Source: Cellvibrionaceae bacterium (GTDB lineage Bacteria; Pseudomonadota; Gammaproteobacteria; Pseudomonadales; Cellvibrionaceae). Taken from it: a DNA stretch of 5,998 nucleotides. Numbering within the stretch: the first letter of the stretch is position 1; each line of letters begins with the position of its first letter. Of this stretch, positions 1 to 5,998 are shown one piece after another. The translations under genes and the position numbers were made by a program. The stretch spans positions 1-5,998 of the forward strand of contig JAUVQU010000145.1 in the NCBI GenBank assembly GCA_030597965.1, in the 5' to 3' direction. The notes below the pieces were generated by a model. It was given only the letters and a program-made list of their open reading frames with translations. It was not told where the DNA came from and searched no databases.

Positions 1-1263
1 CATGCCTCGTACAGCCAGATCATCGTGCTTAGGCGTACGCCACTGGGACATCCACTCAAACAGGTTCAGCTCACAATCAAAGTCGTCGGTACTGTCCTGC
101 GGGCAATAACCCACTTGAGCGTTTTCAGACCACTTAATGACACCAACATTGGCTTTCACTTCATTCATCAGACAACGTAAAAAAGTACTTTTACCCGCAC
201 CATTTTCACCGATAATTGCCAGTTTAGCTCCCGCTTCCAAAATGATATTGCCATCAGTAAACAAGGTTTCGCCATCAAAGCCGTGAGACAAATCTTCCAG
301 CACCAAGGCCTGACGGTGCAACTTTTTATCTTGTTTCATACTAATGGACGGAGTCATGCGACTTGATGACTTAACTTCATCCAGCTTAATTTTATCCATC
401 TTCTTGGCACGTGAACTGGCCTGCTTAGCCTTAGACGCGTTGGCAGAGAAGCGATTAACAAACGCTTGCAGCTCGTCGATTTCTGCGCTCTTTTTGGAGT
501 TCTCAATCAACAGTTGTTCACGGATCAATTCAGATGCTGCCACAAAGGCTTCATAGTTACCGGGATAAATTCGCAGCTCACCGTAATCTATGTCGGCCAT
601 ATGGGTACAGACTGAGTTCAAAAAGTGACGGTCGTGTGAAATGATAATCATGGTGGCCTTGCGCTGGTTCAGCACCTCAGCCAACCAATTAATGGTGTGA
701 ATATCCAGGTTGTTGGTCGGCTCATCGAGCAACAAGATGTCAGGATTGGCAAACAACGCCTGCGCCAGCAATACGCGCACCTTGTAACCCGGGGCCACCT
801 GTTCCATCAAACCGAAGTGAAGCGCCTCAGTAATACCGGCTTCCAGCAGAATATCTCCAGCACGACTCTCGGCGCTGTAACCATCCATTTCAGCAAACTC
901 AACTTCAAGCTCAGCCACCTTCATACCGTCTTCTTCAGACATCTCAGGCAAGCTGTATATACGATCGCGCTCTTGCTTTATCTTCCACAGCTCAACATCG
1001 CCCATGATTACGGTGTCGACCACACTGTACTCTTCAAAGGCAAACTGATCCTGATTCAAGGTGCCCACTTTACAGCCAGGAGTAATAGAAAAGTTACCCG
1101 ATGTTGGCACCAGCTCTCCGCTAAGAATCTTCATGAAGGTTGATTTACCGCAGCCGTTCGCGCCGATTAAACCGTAACGATTGCCGTGACCAAATTGAGC
1201 CGAGATGTTTTCGAACAAAGGCTCAGCGCCAAACTGCATGGTGATGTTTGCTGTGGTAATCAA
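1..1263 (-). CDS. ybiT: ABC-F family ATPase, YbiT-type (partial, 3' end beyond window)
   Basis: Soluble ABC-F protein with two nucleotide-binding domains and no membrane segments; the family acts on the ribosome, and YbiT's exact role is less well defined. 421 codons are present; E. coli YbiT is about 530 residues, so roughly 110 are missing. Visible motifs: Walker A GANGCGKST (34-42); a first signature reading VAPGYK (about 156-161) instead of LSGG, as I recall for YbiT; Walker B ILLLDEP (176-182); switch histidine in ISHDRH (H210); a charged interdomain linker (about 222-330); second Walker A GENGAGKST (352-360). The second signature and Walker B lie outside. The TTG start is supported by an AGGA Shine-Dalgarno 8 nt upstream (1272-1275) and by exact length agreement with E. 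coli YbiT before the shared MQFG (residues 9-12). No longer start is needed. A dedicated promoter and a leader hairpin lie upstream. Identification is confident; function is by family. Confidence 0.95.
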   Translation of the reverse strand, partial: MITTANITMQFGAEPLFENISAQFGHGNRYGLIGANGCGKSTFMKILSGELVPTSGNFSITPGCKVGTLNQDQFAFEEYSVVDTVIMGDVELWKIKQERDRIYSLPEMSEEDGMKVAELEVEFAEMDGYSAESRAGDILLEAGITEALHFGLMEQVAPGYKVRVLLAQALFANPDILLLDEPTNNLDIHTINWLAEVLNQRKATMIIISHDRHFLNSVCTHMADIDYGELRIYPGNYEAFVAASELIREQLLIENSKKSAEIDELQAFVNRFSANASKAKQASSRAKKMDKIKLDEVKSSSRMTPSISMKQDKKLHRQALVLEDLSHGFDGETLFTDGNIILEAGAKLAIIGENGAGKSTFLRCLMNEVKANVGVIKWSENAQVGYCPQDSTDDFDCELNLFEWMSQWRTPKHDDLAVRGM

Positions 1264-1280
1264 AGGAGTGTTCCTGTAAA

Positions 1281-1309
1281 TAAAAAGCCTGAAGATAAAA
1301 AGCTGAAGA
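1281..1309. repeat. Two-unit tandem repeat, 14-15 bp, in the ybiT leader
   Basis: Plus-strand units TAAAAAGCCTGAAGA (1281-1295) and TAAAAAGCTGAAGA (1296-1309) differ by one base indel. A degraded third start (TAAAAAATAAG) runs into the neighbouring hairpin. In the ybiT transcript the repeat gives successive U-runs separated by AUCUUCAG, between the hairpin and the Shine-Dalgarno. It may be slippage-generated. No function is evident beyond lengthening the U-rich tract. Confidence 0.7.
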
Positions 1310-1310
1310 T

Positions 1311-1342
1311 AAAAAATAAGCCGCTATAAATAGCGGCTTATT
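1311..1342 (-). terminator. Rho-independent terminator-like hairpin with U-tract in the ybiT leader
   Basis: Perfect 12-bp inverted repeat (1315-1326 and 1331-1342) with a 4-nt loop and GCCGC/GCGGC in the stem. Read on the minus strand it is followed by TTTTTTATC, typical of an intrinsic terminator; on the plus strand it is followed by GAAAAAAG, so only the minus direction fits. It lies about 100 bp past the stop of the YdjM-like gene and could end that cluster's transcript. However, a good promoter sits upstream of it (1371-1399), so it would also lie inside the ybiT leader and could attenuate that gene. I see no clear alternative antiterminator pairing and no leader peptide. Confidence 0.75.
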
Positions 1343-1370
1343 GAAAAAAGAGGTGTCTGTATTGGCGCGC

Positions 1371-1399
1371 ACTATAGAGAGTTGTGGCTGAAATGTCGA
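1371..1399 (-). promoter_or_regulatory. Sigma70-like promoter for ybiT
   Basis: On the minus strand, -35 TCGACA (1399-1394; 5 of 6 to consensus), a 17-bp spacer, and -10 TATAGT (1376-1371; 5 of 6). The discriminator is GC-rich (GCGCGCC). The predicted start is near 1364, giving a leader of about 100 nt with the hairpin beginning about 22 nt in. This is the best promoter match in the window and the only obvious one for ybiT. It is predicted from sequence only. Confidence 0.6.
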
Positions 1400-1444
1400 G
1401 ACAAACTGTACATAAAATAGTCAACACGGACTAGCTTCATGCTT

Positions 1445-2446
1445 CTAATCAAAGATCATCGCCAGGAATTCATCCAGTACATCTTCTGAGCTTTTTCGAG
1501 TCACTGTGTAAACAATATGCTGTTCCGGGTGTGCCAACGCCGACAGCTCAATCCCCCAGATGGGCGTTATCTCATTAGGTAACATGGAATAACGAATATC
1601 AACAATACGCTGAGAATTCAGCGGGTCCAGCGCCAGATAATCCGCCGAAAACCAGCGAAAACGCTCAATGTCTTTTGCCTGCTGAGTGTCTGCATCCAGC
1701 CAGGGGAAATCTCGTGCCGCATTCAGCTTTGCGATACTTTCTCCCTCCCAGATCTTATCTTGCCCGAAACCCGGTCTTACCCCGTCGACATAAAAACGAT
1801 CCGGCGTTTCATAAATAGATTTCCACACCACCAGATTCGCAAAGCTGGGTTTAACTTCCAGTCGAATAACTTCATGTCCGCGTGATGCCGCCAATTCTCT
1901 GCCGACGTCGATCGCTCGTTCATGCTGTATCACACCAATACCAAGATAGACAAACACCCAACTCACCGCACATACCGCCAAACGCGACCTCTGCTGTATT
2001 GAAGCCATCACCGCAAAGATAATAAGAGGAATAGTGAATAACGGATCAATGATAGAAACAATATCCCAGGCAACACGGTAATTACTGAACGGCCAAAGCA
2101 GCAGGGTACCGTAAGAGGTGCAGGCATCCAGCAGTGCATGAGTGGCGTAGCCGATAGTGGCCCAGGTTAAGGTTTGCCAAAAGGATACCCCCCAGCGGCG
2201 CCCGAATAACGGGTACAACACCAGGCTACACAACAAGGCACCGAACGGAATAAAAAACAAGGAGTGAGTAAAATGACGGTGGTAGTCTAGCGCTAATAAT
2301 GGATCGATTGATGACTTAATCAACACATCCAGATCGGGCGTCATGGCGGCTAGCGCGCCAATGACAGCGGCTTTACCCAGGTCTTTCTTCTGGCTTCTGG
2401 TTTGAGCAAAAACAGCACCCAGTACACCCTGCGAAATTGGATCCAT
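1445..2446 (-). CDS. YdjM-like inner-membrane metal-dependent hydrolase family protein (DUF457/PF04307)
   Basis: 333-aa membrane protein. The N-terminal half carries the family pattern: MDPISQGVLGA at the start, PDLD (37-40), HRHFTHS (56-62), GYATHALLDACTSYGT (99-114) and WDIVSIIDP (127-135). Conserved H56, H58, H61, H103, D107 and D128 are the likely metal ligands. Hydrophobic segments lie near 62-80, 90-108, 131-148 and 157-173. Residues from about 180 to 333 form a soluble tail that I cannot assign. The family is annotated as a putative membrane-bound hydrolase; the substrate is unknown. Start ATG has AAGAGG about 4 nt upstream. It is last in the minus-strand cluster, 68 bp after the HAD gene. 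E. coli ydjM is known to be SOS-regulated, but I see no LexA box here. Family call is good; biochemical activity is unproven. Confidence 0.85.
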   Translation of the reverse strand: MDPISQGVLGAVFAQTRSQKKDLGKAAVIGALAAMTPDLDVLIKSSIDPLLALDYHRHFTHSLFFIPFGALLCSLVLYPLFGRRWGVSFWQTLTWATIGYATHALLDACTSYGTLLLWPFSNYRVAWDIVSIIDPLFTIPLIIFAVMASIQQRSRLAVCAVSWVFVYLGIGVIQHERAIDVGRELAASRGHEVIRLEVKPSFANLVVWKSIYETPDRFYVDGVRPGFGQDKIWEGESIAKLNAARDFPWLDADTQQAKDIERFRWFSADYLALDPLNSQRIVDIRYSMLPNEITPIWGIELSALAHPEQHIVYTVTRKSSEDVLDEFLAMIFD

Positions 2447-2514
2447 AAAACCTCTTCACGAAAGCTTTTTAGCTCTCATACTGCATTAAAAGTTTTCCAC
2501 AACAATGGAAGGGT

Positions 2515-3255
2515 TTAACGATTGTGTAAATTACGAATGAGCTCTGGAATCTCGTCAGGGTGCATAACGGTATGATGAGGATTAATACCTAACTCTGCAT
2601 CTAAAGGTTGCTGGTGCTGGACCCATACCGATGTAATGCCACTGTTATGTGCACCGGCAATATCCGATGCCAGGCTGTCACCTACATGAATCGCTTCATT
2701 GGCCTCACAACCCGCCAGACGCAATGCCTTTTCAAAAATAGACACAGCTGGTTTTTGCTCGAGTTCTTCACCGCCGATAATTATGTGGTCAACGTGCTCG
2801 GCCAGATTGATTCTTTCCACCTTGGGCACCTGTGAAAAAATTGGGCCGTTGGTAATAACCACCAGGGTTAATGACTGACGCGCCTCCGCTAAAAAGCCTG
2901 TAATACCTGGGTAAAAATCAAAAGCTTCTATGCGATCCGCATCGAATTTATCCTGCAAAGCAACCGCATCCTCTTCACTGACGTGGTTAACACCTCGCTC
3001 AGCCAACAGGTCACGAATCAATTGTACCCGAAACGCACTCTCGCTTTGCTGCTCAATAATGGGCATATAGCGGGCGCGCTGAGCCTCTGTCCACTCGCGG
3101 TAAATGCCTGTTATATAGGCATCGGCAAACCCTTGACCATCTACAAGGTTAAAGTTGGCAGCGACAGCCTCACCCATCTTTTGCTTCGCTACCTGATTGG
3201 CTTTAAAGGTATCGCAGAGGGTTTCATCCATATCGAGGAAGAGCGCTTTTAACAT
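2515..3255 (-). CDS. HAD-superfamily (subfamily IA) phosphatase
   Basis: 246-aa cytoplasmic phosphohydrolase with all four HAD motifs. Motif I is DMDET (D8 nucleophile, D10 acid/base); motif II is VITNG (T135); motif III is the lysine of EQKPA (K168); motif IV is HVGDSLASD (D193, D198). About 100 residues between motifs I and II, mostly helical by composition, fit a C1 cap, the subfamily IA architecture seen in YjjG nucleotidase and N-acylneuraminate-9-phosphatase-like proteins. The cap sets substrate choice, so I cannot name the substrate. ATG has a weak GGAA Shine-Dalgarno 7 nt upstream. It lies 42 bp downstream of the EcsC-family gene and is probably co-transcribed. The catalytic set is complete, so it should be active. 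Confidence 0.9.
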   Translation of the reverse strand: MLKALFLDMDETLCDTFKANQVAKQKMGEAVAANFNLVDGQGFADAYITGIYREWTEAQRARYMPIIEQQSESAFRVQLIRDLLAERGVNHVSEEDAVALQDKFDADRIEAFDFYPGITGFLAEARQSLTLVVITNGPIFSQVPKVERINLAEHVDHIIIGGEELEQKPAVSIFEKALRLAGCEANEAIHVGDSLASDIAGAHNSGITSVWVQHQQPLDAELGINPHHTVMHPDEIPELIRNLHNR

Positions 3256-3264
3256 ACTGGGGTT

Positions 3265-3295
3265 CCGTTAATTTAAAGGACCGTTAATTAAAGAG
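3265..3295. repeat. Tandem duplication of about 15 bp between the ecsC-like and HAD genes
   Basis: CCGTTAATTTAAAGGA (3265-3280) is followed directly by CCGTTAATTAAAGAG (3281-3295), nearly identical apart from a one-base indel. It fills most of the 42-bp gap between the stop of the ecsC-like gene and the HAD start. Read on the minus strand, the copy nearest the HAD gene supplies its weak GGAA Shine-Dalgarno. It is probably a slippage product that set the current spacing. Confidence 0.65.
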
Positions 3296-3297
3296 GC

Positions 3298-4089
3298 TTA
3301 ATCTTCAAACGTAATCGCATCATACAGTTTACGTACTTTCTTTTCCCCATGGACTTTCTCTAAACGGCGCACGGTAAAGTGCCCTCGCGCCATGTCCTGA
3401 AAGTGATCGATAAACAACGTATTTACTATCGCACCACCGGCCGCACCAATTGCAGGTATCGCTTGAGCAGCCGCTTTTTGGGTTACCTGCACACCAAAGC
3501 GCTCGGCTATTTTAGCGACTAGTTTAACCAATACCGGCGCACTCGAATCCACCGTTTTTTTGCGCACCACATACTCGGCGGCATCAGTAATTGATTTAGC
3601 CAAGGCCGAACGCACCGCAAAATAACCGGTTTCAGTACCGTCATCGTCTGGTGATGCCCCTCCAAACGCAAAGACCTCAAGACACGACATTTGAGTTTCC
3701 GGGTCTGCAATGGATTCACCTTCACTGCGGGCAATATCTGCAATGGAGCGTAAAATAATGGTAGTGGATACCGGCAATTCAACCGCCATGGCCGCCACAC
3801 CAAAATAACCACCAACACCGCCTGACACGGCAACACCCAACTTATGCCAGAGATTAGAGGACTTTTCTCCTGGCACATCTTTCATGGTGAAAATTGCCGC
3901 ATCGGAAGCCGACGTCAGAGCTGTCTGAGTAACTTTATTCAATCCCTGATTCCAGCTGGCGGGCAACATTTCAAAACCTTTTTCAATAGGCGAGCCAATG
4001 GTATCCGTCAGCTTTGCTGCCAGGCCCGGGTTTTCTAACAAGCGTTTTGCCGCCCTTAAATCCTGTTGATTCAATTCCGAAAACTTCAT
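3298..4089 (-). CDS. EcsC family protein (PF12787)
   Basis: 263-aa protein recognised by two family blocks. One is ELPVSTTIILRSIADIARSE (104-123). The other begins QAIPAIGAAGGAIVNTLFID (209-228) and continues through HFQDMARGHFTVRRLE (229-244). A glycine-rich hydrophobic stretch (about 84-104) and the 209-227 segment may associate with membrane; there is no signal peptide. The family is named after EcsC of the Bacillus Ecs (ABC transporter) locus, but stand-alone proteobacterial members have no established function and no transporter genes are present here. ATG has a strong AAGGA 6 nt upstream, located inside the end of the preceding 76-aa ORF, whose TAA directly abuts this ATG; translational coupling is likely. 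A +1/-1 frame at 3519-3878 is a shadow of this gene. Confidence 0.88.
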   Translation of the reverse strand: MKFSELNQQDLRAAKRLLENPGLAAKLTDTIGSPIEKGFEMLPASWNQGLNKVTQTALTSASDAAIFTMKDVPGEKSSNLWHKLGVAVSGGVGGYFGVAAMAVELPVSTTIILRSIADIARSEGESIADPETQMSCLEVFAFGGASPDDDGTETGYFAVRSALAKSITDAAEYVVRKKTVDSSAPVLVKLVAKIAERFGVQVTQKAAAQAIPAIGAAGGAIVNTLFIDHFQDMARGHFTVRRLEKVHGEKKVRKLYDAITFED

Positions 4090-4320
4090 TTAACGTCCTT
4101 CATCCACATGTAACCAATCTTTCTTAACGGCCGGTTTTATCTGCTCCAATCTTTGAACTCTCACCTTTGAAATCTCAACAATGCCAATTAACGCTTCAAT
4201 AACATTGGTATTATTAGCCAAACCGTTCACTCCAGCCAAGTAGACTAACTGACCGCCTCGATGAGTGAATCCATCCGCAGAAAGGGACACTCCACTACCG
4301 GCTGACGCCATAATAACCAC
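4090..4320 (-). CDS. Small hypothetical protein, first in the ecsC-like cluster
   Basis: I do not recognise this 76-aa product. The N-terminal part is small and polar (ASAGSGVSLSADG, about 5-17), the middle is mildly hydrophobic (QLVYLAGVNGLANNTNVIEA, 24-43), and the C-terminal third is charged (RVQRLEQIKPAVKKDW). There is no clear membrane segment or signal peptide. In favour of a real gene, its TAA directly abuts the ATG of the ecsC-like gene and its last codons contain that gene's Shine-Dalgarno. The start is uncertain: GTG at 4318-4320 or ATG at 4309-4311, both with poor Shine-Dalgarno; the frame is closed upstream at 4336-4338. A TAAGG at 4338-4334 instead fits an out-of-frame ATG at 4326-4328 encoding a 27-aa peptide. 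The GVSLSAD segment recurs across the divergent region (see findings). It could also be a decayed fragment. Confidence 0.45.
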   Translation of the reverse strand: MVIMASAGSGVSLSADGFTHRGGQLVYLAGVNGLANNTNVIEALIGIVEISKVRVQRLEQIKPAVKKDWLHVDEGR

Positions 4321-4566
4321 AAGATCATCTACGCCTTACAGAATAACAGAGAATATTTGTGATTAAACTTATCCATCAATTACTTCAGTAAGCATTATTT
4401 CAATAGTCATTGGGCCGCAATGGTTCTATTAACAGAGATAAGCCCCCTGTTCCGTACTCGCCCTAGCCAATGAATGATTAGTTTAGCAACAACTGGGGTT
4501 TCTCTTTCAGCAGACACAGGCATAATAGAGACCAAAATAAAGACATACACTATCACGGAGCATCGC
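4321..4566. promoter_or_regulatory. Divergent intergenic region between the ecsC-like cluster and the mscS-like gene
   Basis: This 246-bp AT-rich region must hold the promoters of both directions. A moderate minus-strand promoter candidate is listed separately. A short perfect palindrome TTACTTCAGTAA (4380-4391) is operator-like but too short to assign. On the plus side CATAAT (4521-4526) resembles a -10 but has no acceptable -35. The part from 4474 to 4566 is open in frame with the mscS-like gene, but lacks a Shine-Dalgarno at its ATG. Confidence 0.6.
4350..4379 (-). promoter_or_regulatory. Candidate promoter for the minus-strand cluster
   Basis: On the minus strand TTGATG (4379-4374) and TATTCT (4355-4350) are separated by 18 bp, each matching consensus at 4 of 6 positions. 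A second TATTCT occurs at 4345-4340. The location just upstream of the TAAGG at 4338-4334 is sensible, but the match is only moderate. Confidence 0.3.
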
Positions 4567-5829
4567 ATGCTGAGCCTTGAGGAACTGGGACTCGACGCCA
4601 ATAACAGCGCCGCCATAAAAATCATTGTCGTATTGCTCGCAGGTCTGGTTTATTACTGTTTGTACAAAACCACCTTGTTCGTTCACCGCCGTCTGGCGAG
4701 ACGTATCGCGCGTTGGCAAAAATTAAAAGTTCGCAGCCTGAAATTTCAAAATCATGAAATTTTAAACGGCGCGGAAGTGACTCGTATTGTTCTGCGCAGC
4801 TGGAACCTCGTGGCCTACGCCATCAACCTGCTATTTTTATACCTCTGTTTGAACGTCGTATTTTTGTACTTTCCCGACACACAATCCATCGCAACCATAT
4901 TACTTGGATCACTCTGGGGCGCAATAAAATCAGTTGCTATTGGTATTGCAAACTATCTACCCAATGTATTTTTCTTATTGGTCATATATTACGCCGCTAA
5001 AATATTACTAAGACTCACTCAGCACTTTTTTGAGGGCATCGAAAAAGAAGAAATACATATCAGTGGTTTTTACAGTGAGTGGGCACAACCCACTTACAAG
5101 CTGGTACGAATGATCATAGTGGTTTTTATGATCATTCTTGCCTTCCCTTATTTTCCCGGCTCAGATTCTCCAGCCTTTCAAGGCGTGTCCATTTTCCTCG
5201 GTGTTTTAGTGTCCCTAGGCTCATCTGGCACTGTCGCCAATATAATTTCTGGCATTATGCTCACCTACATGCGAGCGTTCAACATCGGAGACCGTGTGAA
5301 AATCGCCGACGCTGAAGGTGATGTGGTAGAGCGGTCCCTGTTTGTTACCCGTGTTCTCACCATTAAAAATGTGGATATCGCTATTCCCAATTTGATGGTT
5401 CTCAACAACCACATCATTAATTACAGCACCCAGGCGGACACAACAGGCATTACCCTGCACACCACTGTCACCATTGGCTACGATCAACCCTGGGATAAAA
5501 TTCAAACCTTATTAATTGAAGCGGCAAAGAAAACTGAAGGCGTGGATAAAGACAGCGAGCCCTTTGTACTGCAAACAAAACTCGATGATTTTTATGTACA
5601 CTACGAATTAAATGCCAGCACGCGCACCCCTAAAAACATGGGGGTTATTTATTCTGATCTCCACAAGAATATTTTTGACGTATTCCACACAGCAGGAGTG
5701 GAAATCGCATCACCGCACATCAGCCGGTTACGCGATGGCAACCGCCCGGAAATACCCGAAGACTATTTACCTAAGGATTATAAAACCGGAGCCTTTCGGA
5801 TTTTTCCATTTGGGAGCGGTGATAAATAA
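4567..5829 (+). CDS. MscS-family mechanosensitive ion channel
   Basis: 420-aa inner-membrane channel that opens under membrane tension to release solutes during hypo-osmotic shock. Hydrophobic segments lie near 15-37, 80-102, 122-148 and 168-185. A pore-lining TM3-like helix follows, rich in small residues (VSIFLGVLVSLGSSGTVANI, 197-216), leading into MLTYMRAFNIGDRVKI (221-236). The beta-domain signature IPNLMVLNNHIINYS (263-277) is clear. A cytoplasmic alpha/beta domain follows, with a C-terminal tail containing ISRLRDGN and PEDYLPKDY. It is longer than E. coli MscS (286 aa) because of extra N-terminal helices. I chose ATG 4567 because CGGAG lies 6 nt upstream and the following protein begins like homologues; an in-frame ATG at 4474 would add 31 residues but has no Shine-Dalgarno. 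It stands alone, divergent from the ecsC-like cluster, and ends 55 bp before a convergent gene. Exact subtype is not assigned. Confidence 0.93.
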   Translation: MLSLEELGLDANNSAAIKIIVVLLAGLVYYCLYKTTLFVHRRLARRIARWQKLKVRSLKFQNHEILNGAEVTRIVLRSWNLVAYAINLLFLYLCLNVVFLYFPDTQSIATILLGSLWGAIKSVAIGIANYLPNVFFLLVIYYAAKILLRLTQHFFEGIEKEEIHISGFYSEWAQPTYKLVRMIIVVFMIILAFPYFPGSDSPAFQGVSIFLGVLVSLGSSGTVANIISGIMLTYMRAFNIGDRVKIADAEGDVVERSLFVTRVLTIKNVDIAIPNLMVLNNHIINYSTQADTTGITLHTTVTIGYDQPWDKIQTLLIEAAKKTEGVDKDSEPFVLQTKLDDFYVHYELNASTRTPKNMGVIYSDLHKNIFDVFHTAGVEIASPHISRLRDGNRPEIPEDYLPKDYKTGAFRIFPFGSGDK

Positions 5830-5839
5830 GGCAGTTTAC

Positions 5840-5867
5840 GAGTTATGAACTTAGAAGTTCATAACTC
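5840..5867. terminator. Perfect palindrome between convergent genes, possible bidirectional terminator
   Basis: Perfect inverted repeat with 13-bp arms (5840-5852 and 5855-5867) and two central bases, 10 bp after the mscS-like stop and 17 bp from the stop of the convergent gene. The position is right for a shared terminator. The stem is AT-rich and neither side has a U-tract, so it is not a textbook intrinsic terminator. It may act as a 3'-end stabiliser, depend on Rho, or be a binding site. Confidence 0.5.
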
Positions 5868-5884
5868 TCCAAGCTCAATAAAGG

Positions 5885-5998
5885 TTACAACTCTGTAAAA
5901 GTCATTTTAAAGCGAGCCGTTAGTGCCGGTTTAAAATGGTAATCATTTTCCTCATGAGCCTTCAATTCCGGCGTCCATATCATGGTTATCCAATCACG
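5885..5998 (-). CDS. C-terminal end of an unidentified convergent gene (5' end beyond window)
   Basis: An open minus-strand frame runs from the right edge to TAA at 5885-5887, giving the last 37 residues. It includes DWITMIWTPELKAHEE and ends FKMTFTEL. The mix of aromatic, charged and alternating residues looks like real protein, possibly a beta-rich C-terminus, and the stop sits just beyond a strong palindrome, as expected for a convergent pair. Too little is present to assign a family. Chance openness of 38 codons is possible, so confidence is moderate. Confidence 0.55.
   Translation of the reverse strand, partial: RDWITMIWTPELKAHEENDYHFKPALTARFKMTFTEL

Noticed and set aside
344..1143. Plus-strand open frames at 344-556 and 697-1143
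   Set aside because: They lie antisense within the ybiT coding sequence, whose motifs are intact; the frames have no recognisable domains.
1406..1421. LexA-box-like sequence CTGTACATAAAATAGT
   Set aside because: The LexA pattern needs CTG-N10-CAG; here the right half reads AGT. It is also downstream of the YdjM-like gene, not in front of it.
2447..2514. Possible promoter or terminator between the HAD and YdjM-like genes
   Set aside because: Only a 5-6 bp stem (TTCCA/TGGAA) and weak hexamers are present; not enough to call either.
2608..3252. Plus-strand frames at 2608-2835 and 2983-3252
   Set aside because: They are antisense to the HAD gene, which has all four catalytic motifs in order.
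4474..4566. Longer start for the mscS-like gene at ATG 4474
   Set aside because: No Shine-Dalgarno precedes it, a stop sits directly upstream, and ATG 4567 has CGGAG at good spacing. The GVSLSAD similarity keeps the question slightly open, so it is listed as a finding.
5079..5505. Alternative frames at 5079-5315 (plus) and 5221-5505 (minus)
   Set aside because: They lie within the channel's pore and beta-domain coding region; no independent ribosome site or family similarity.
1..5998. CRISPR array, tRNA/rRNA, insertion sequence, phage or defence genes
   Set aside because: No regularly spaced repeats, RNA-gene signatures, transposase or integrase motifs were seen on either strand.

Overview
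The window reads as an ordinary stretch of chromosome from a gammaproteobacterium, probably marine or environmental, with moderate GC. The strongest clue is the YbiT-type ABC-F ATPase at the left edge, which aligns residue for residue with what I recall of E. coli YbiT over its N-terminus and both nucleotide-binding domains. The other proteins (a YdjM-like membrane protein, a HAD phosphatase, an EcsC-family protein and an MscS-family channel) are also common in this class. I cannot name the genus.

Layout, left to right. Positions 1-1263 (minus) hold the first 421 codons of the ABC-F gene; its 3' end lies outside the window. It starts at TTG and has its own good sigma70-like promoter at 1371-1399. 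A 12-bp hairpin followed by U-rich sequence lies between that promoter and the gene. Positions 1445-4320 (minus) form a compact co-oriented cluster. In transcription order it contains a 76-aa hypothetical protein, an EcsC-family protein, a HAD-superfamily phosphatase and a YdjM/DUF457-like inner-membrane protein. The small ORF abuts the ecsC-like gene (TAA directly followed by ATG), and the other gaps are 42 and 68 bp. Positions 4321-4566 are a divergent regulatory region. Positions 4567-5829 (plus) encode a 420-aa MscS-family mechanosensitive channel. A perfect 13-bp-arm palindrome (5840-5867) separates it from the C-terminal 37 codons of an unidentified convergent minus-strand gene that runs off the right edge.

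Functional reading: the window combines a ribosome-associated ABC-F factor with envelope-related genes of mostly unknown role and an osmotic-release channel. Nothing ties these into one pathway, and I see no mobile element, CRISPR array, RNA gene or defence system. The most interesting signals are small. One is the hairpin with U-tract inside the ABC-F leader, a possible attenuator. The other is a seven-codon segment, GVSLSAD, that occurs in opposite orientation on the two sides of the divergent region and differs only at synonymous third positions.
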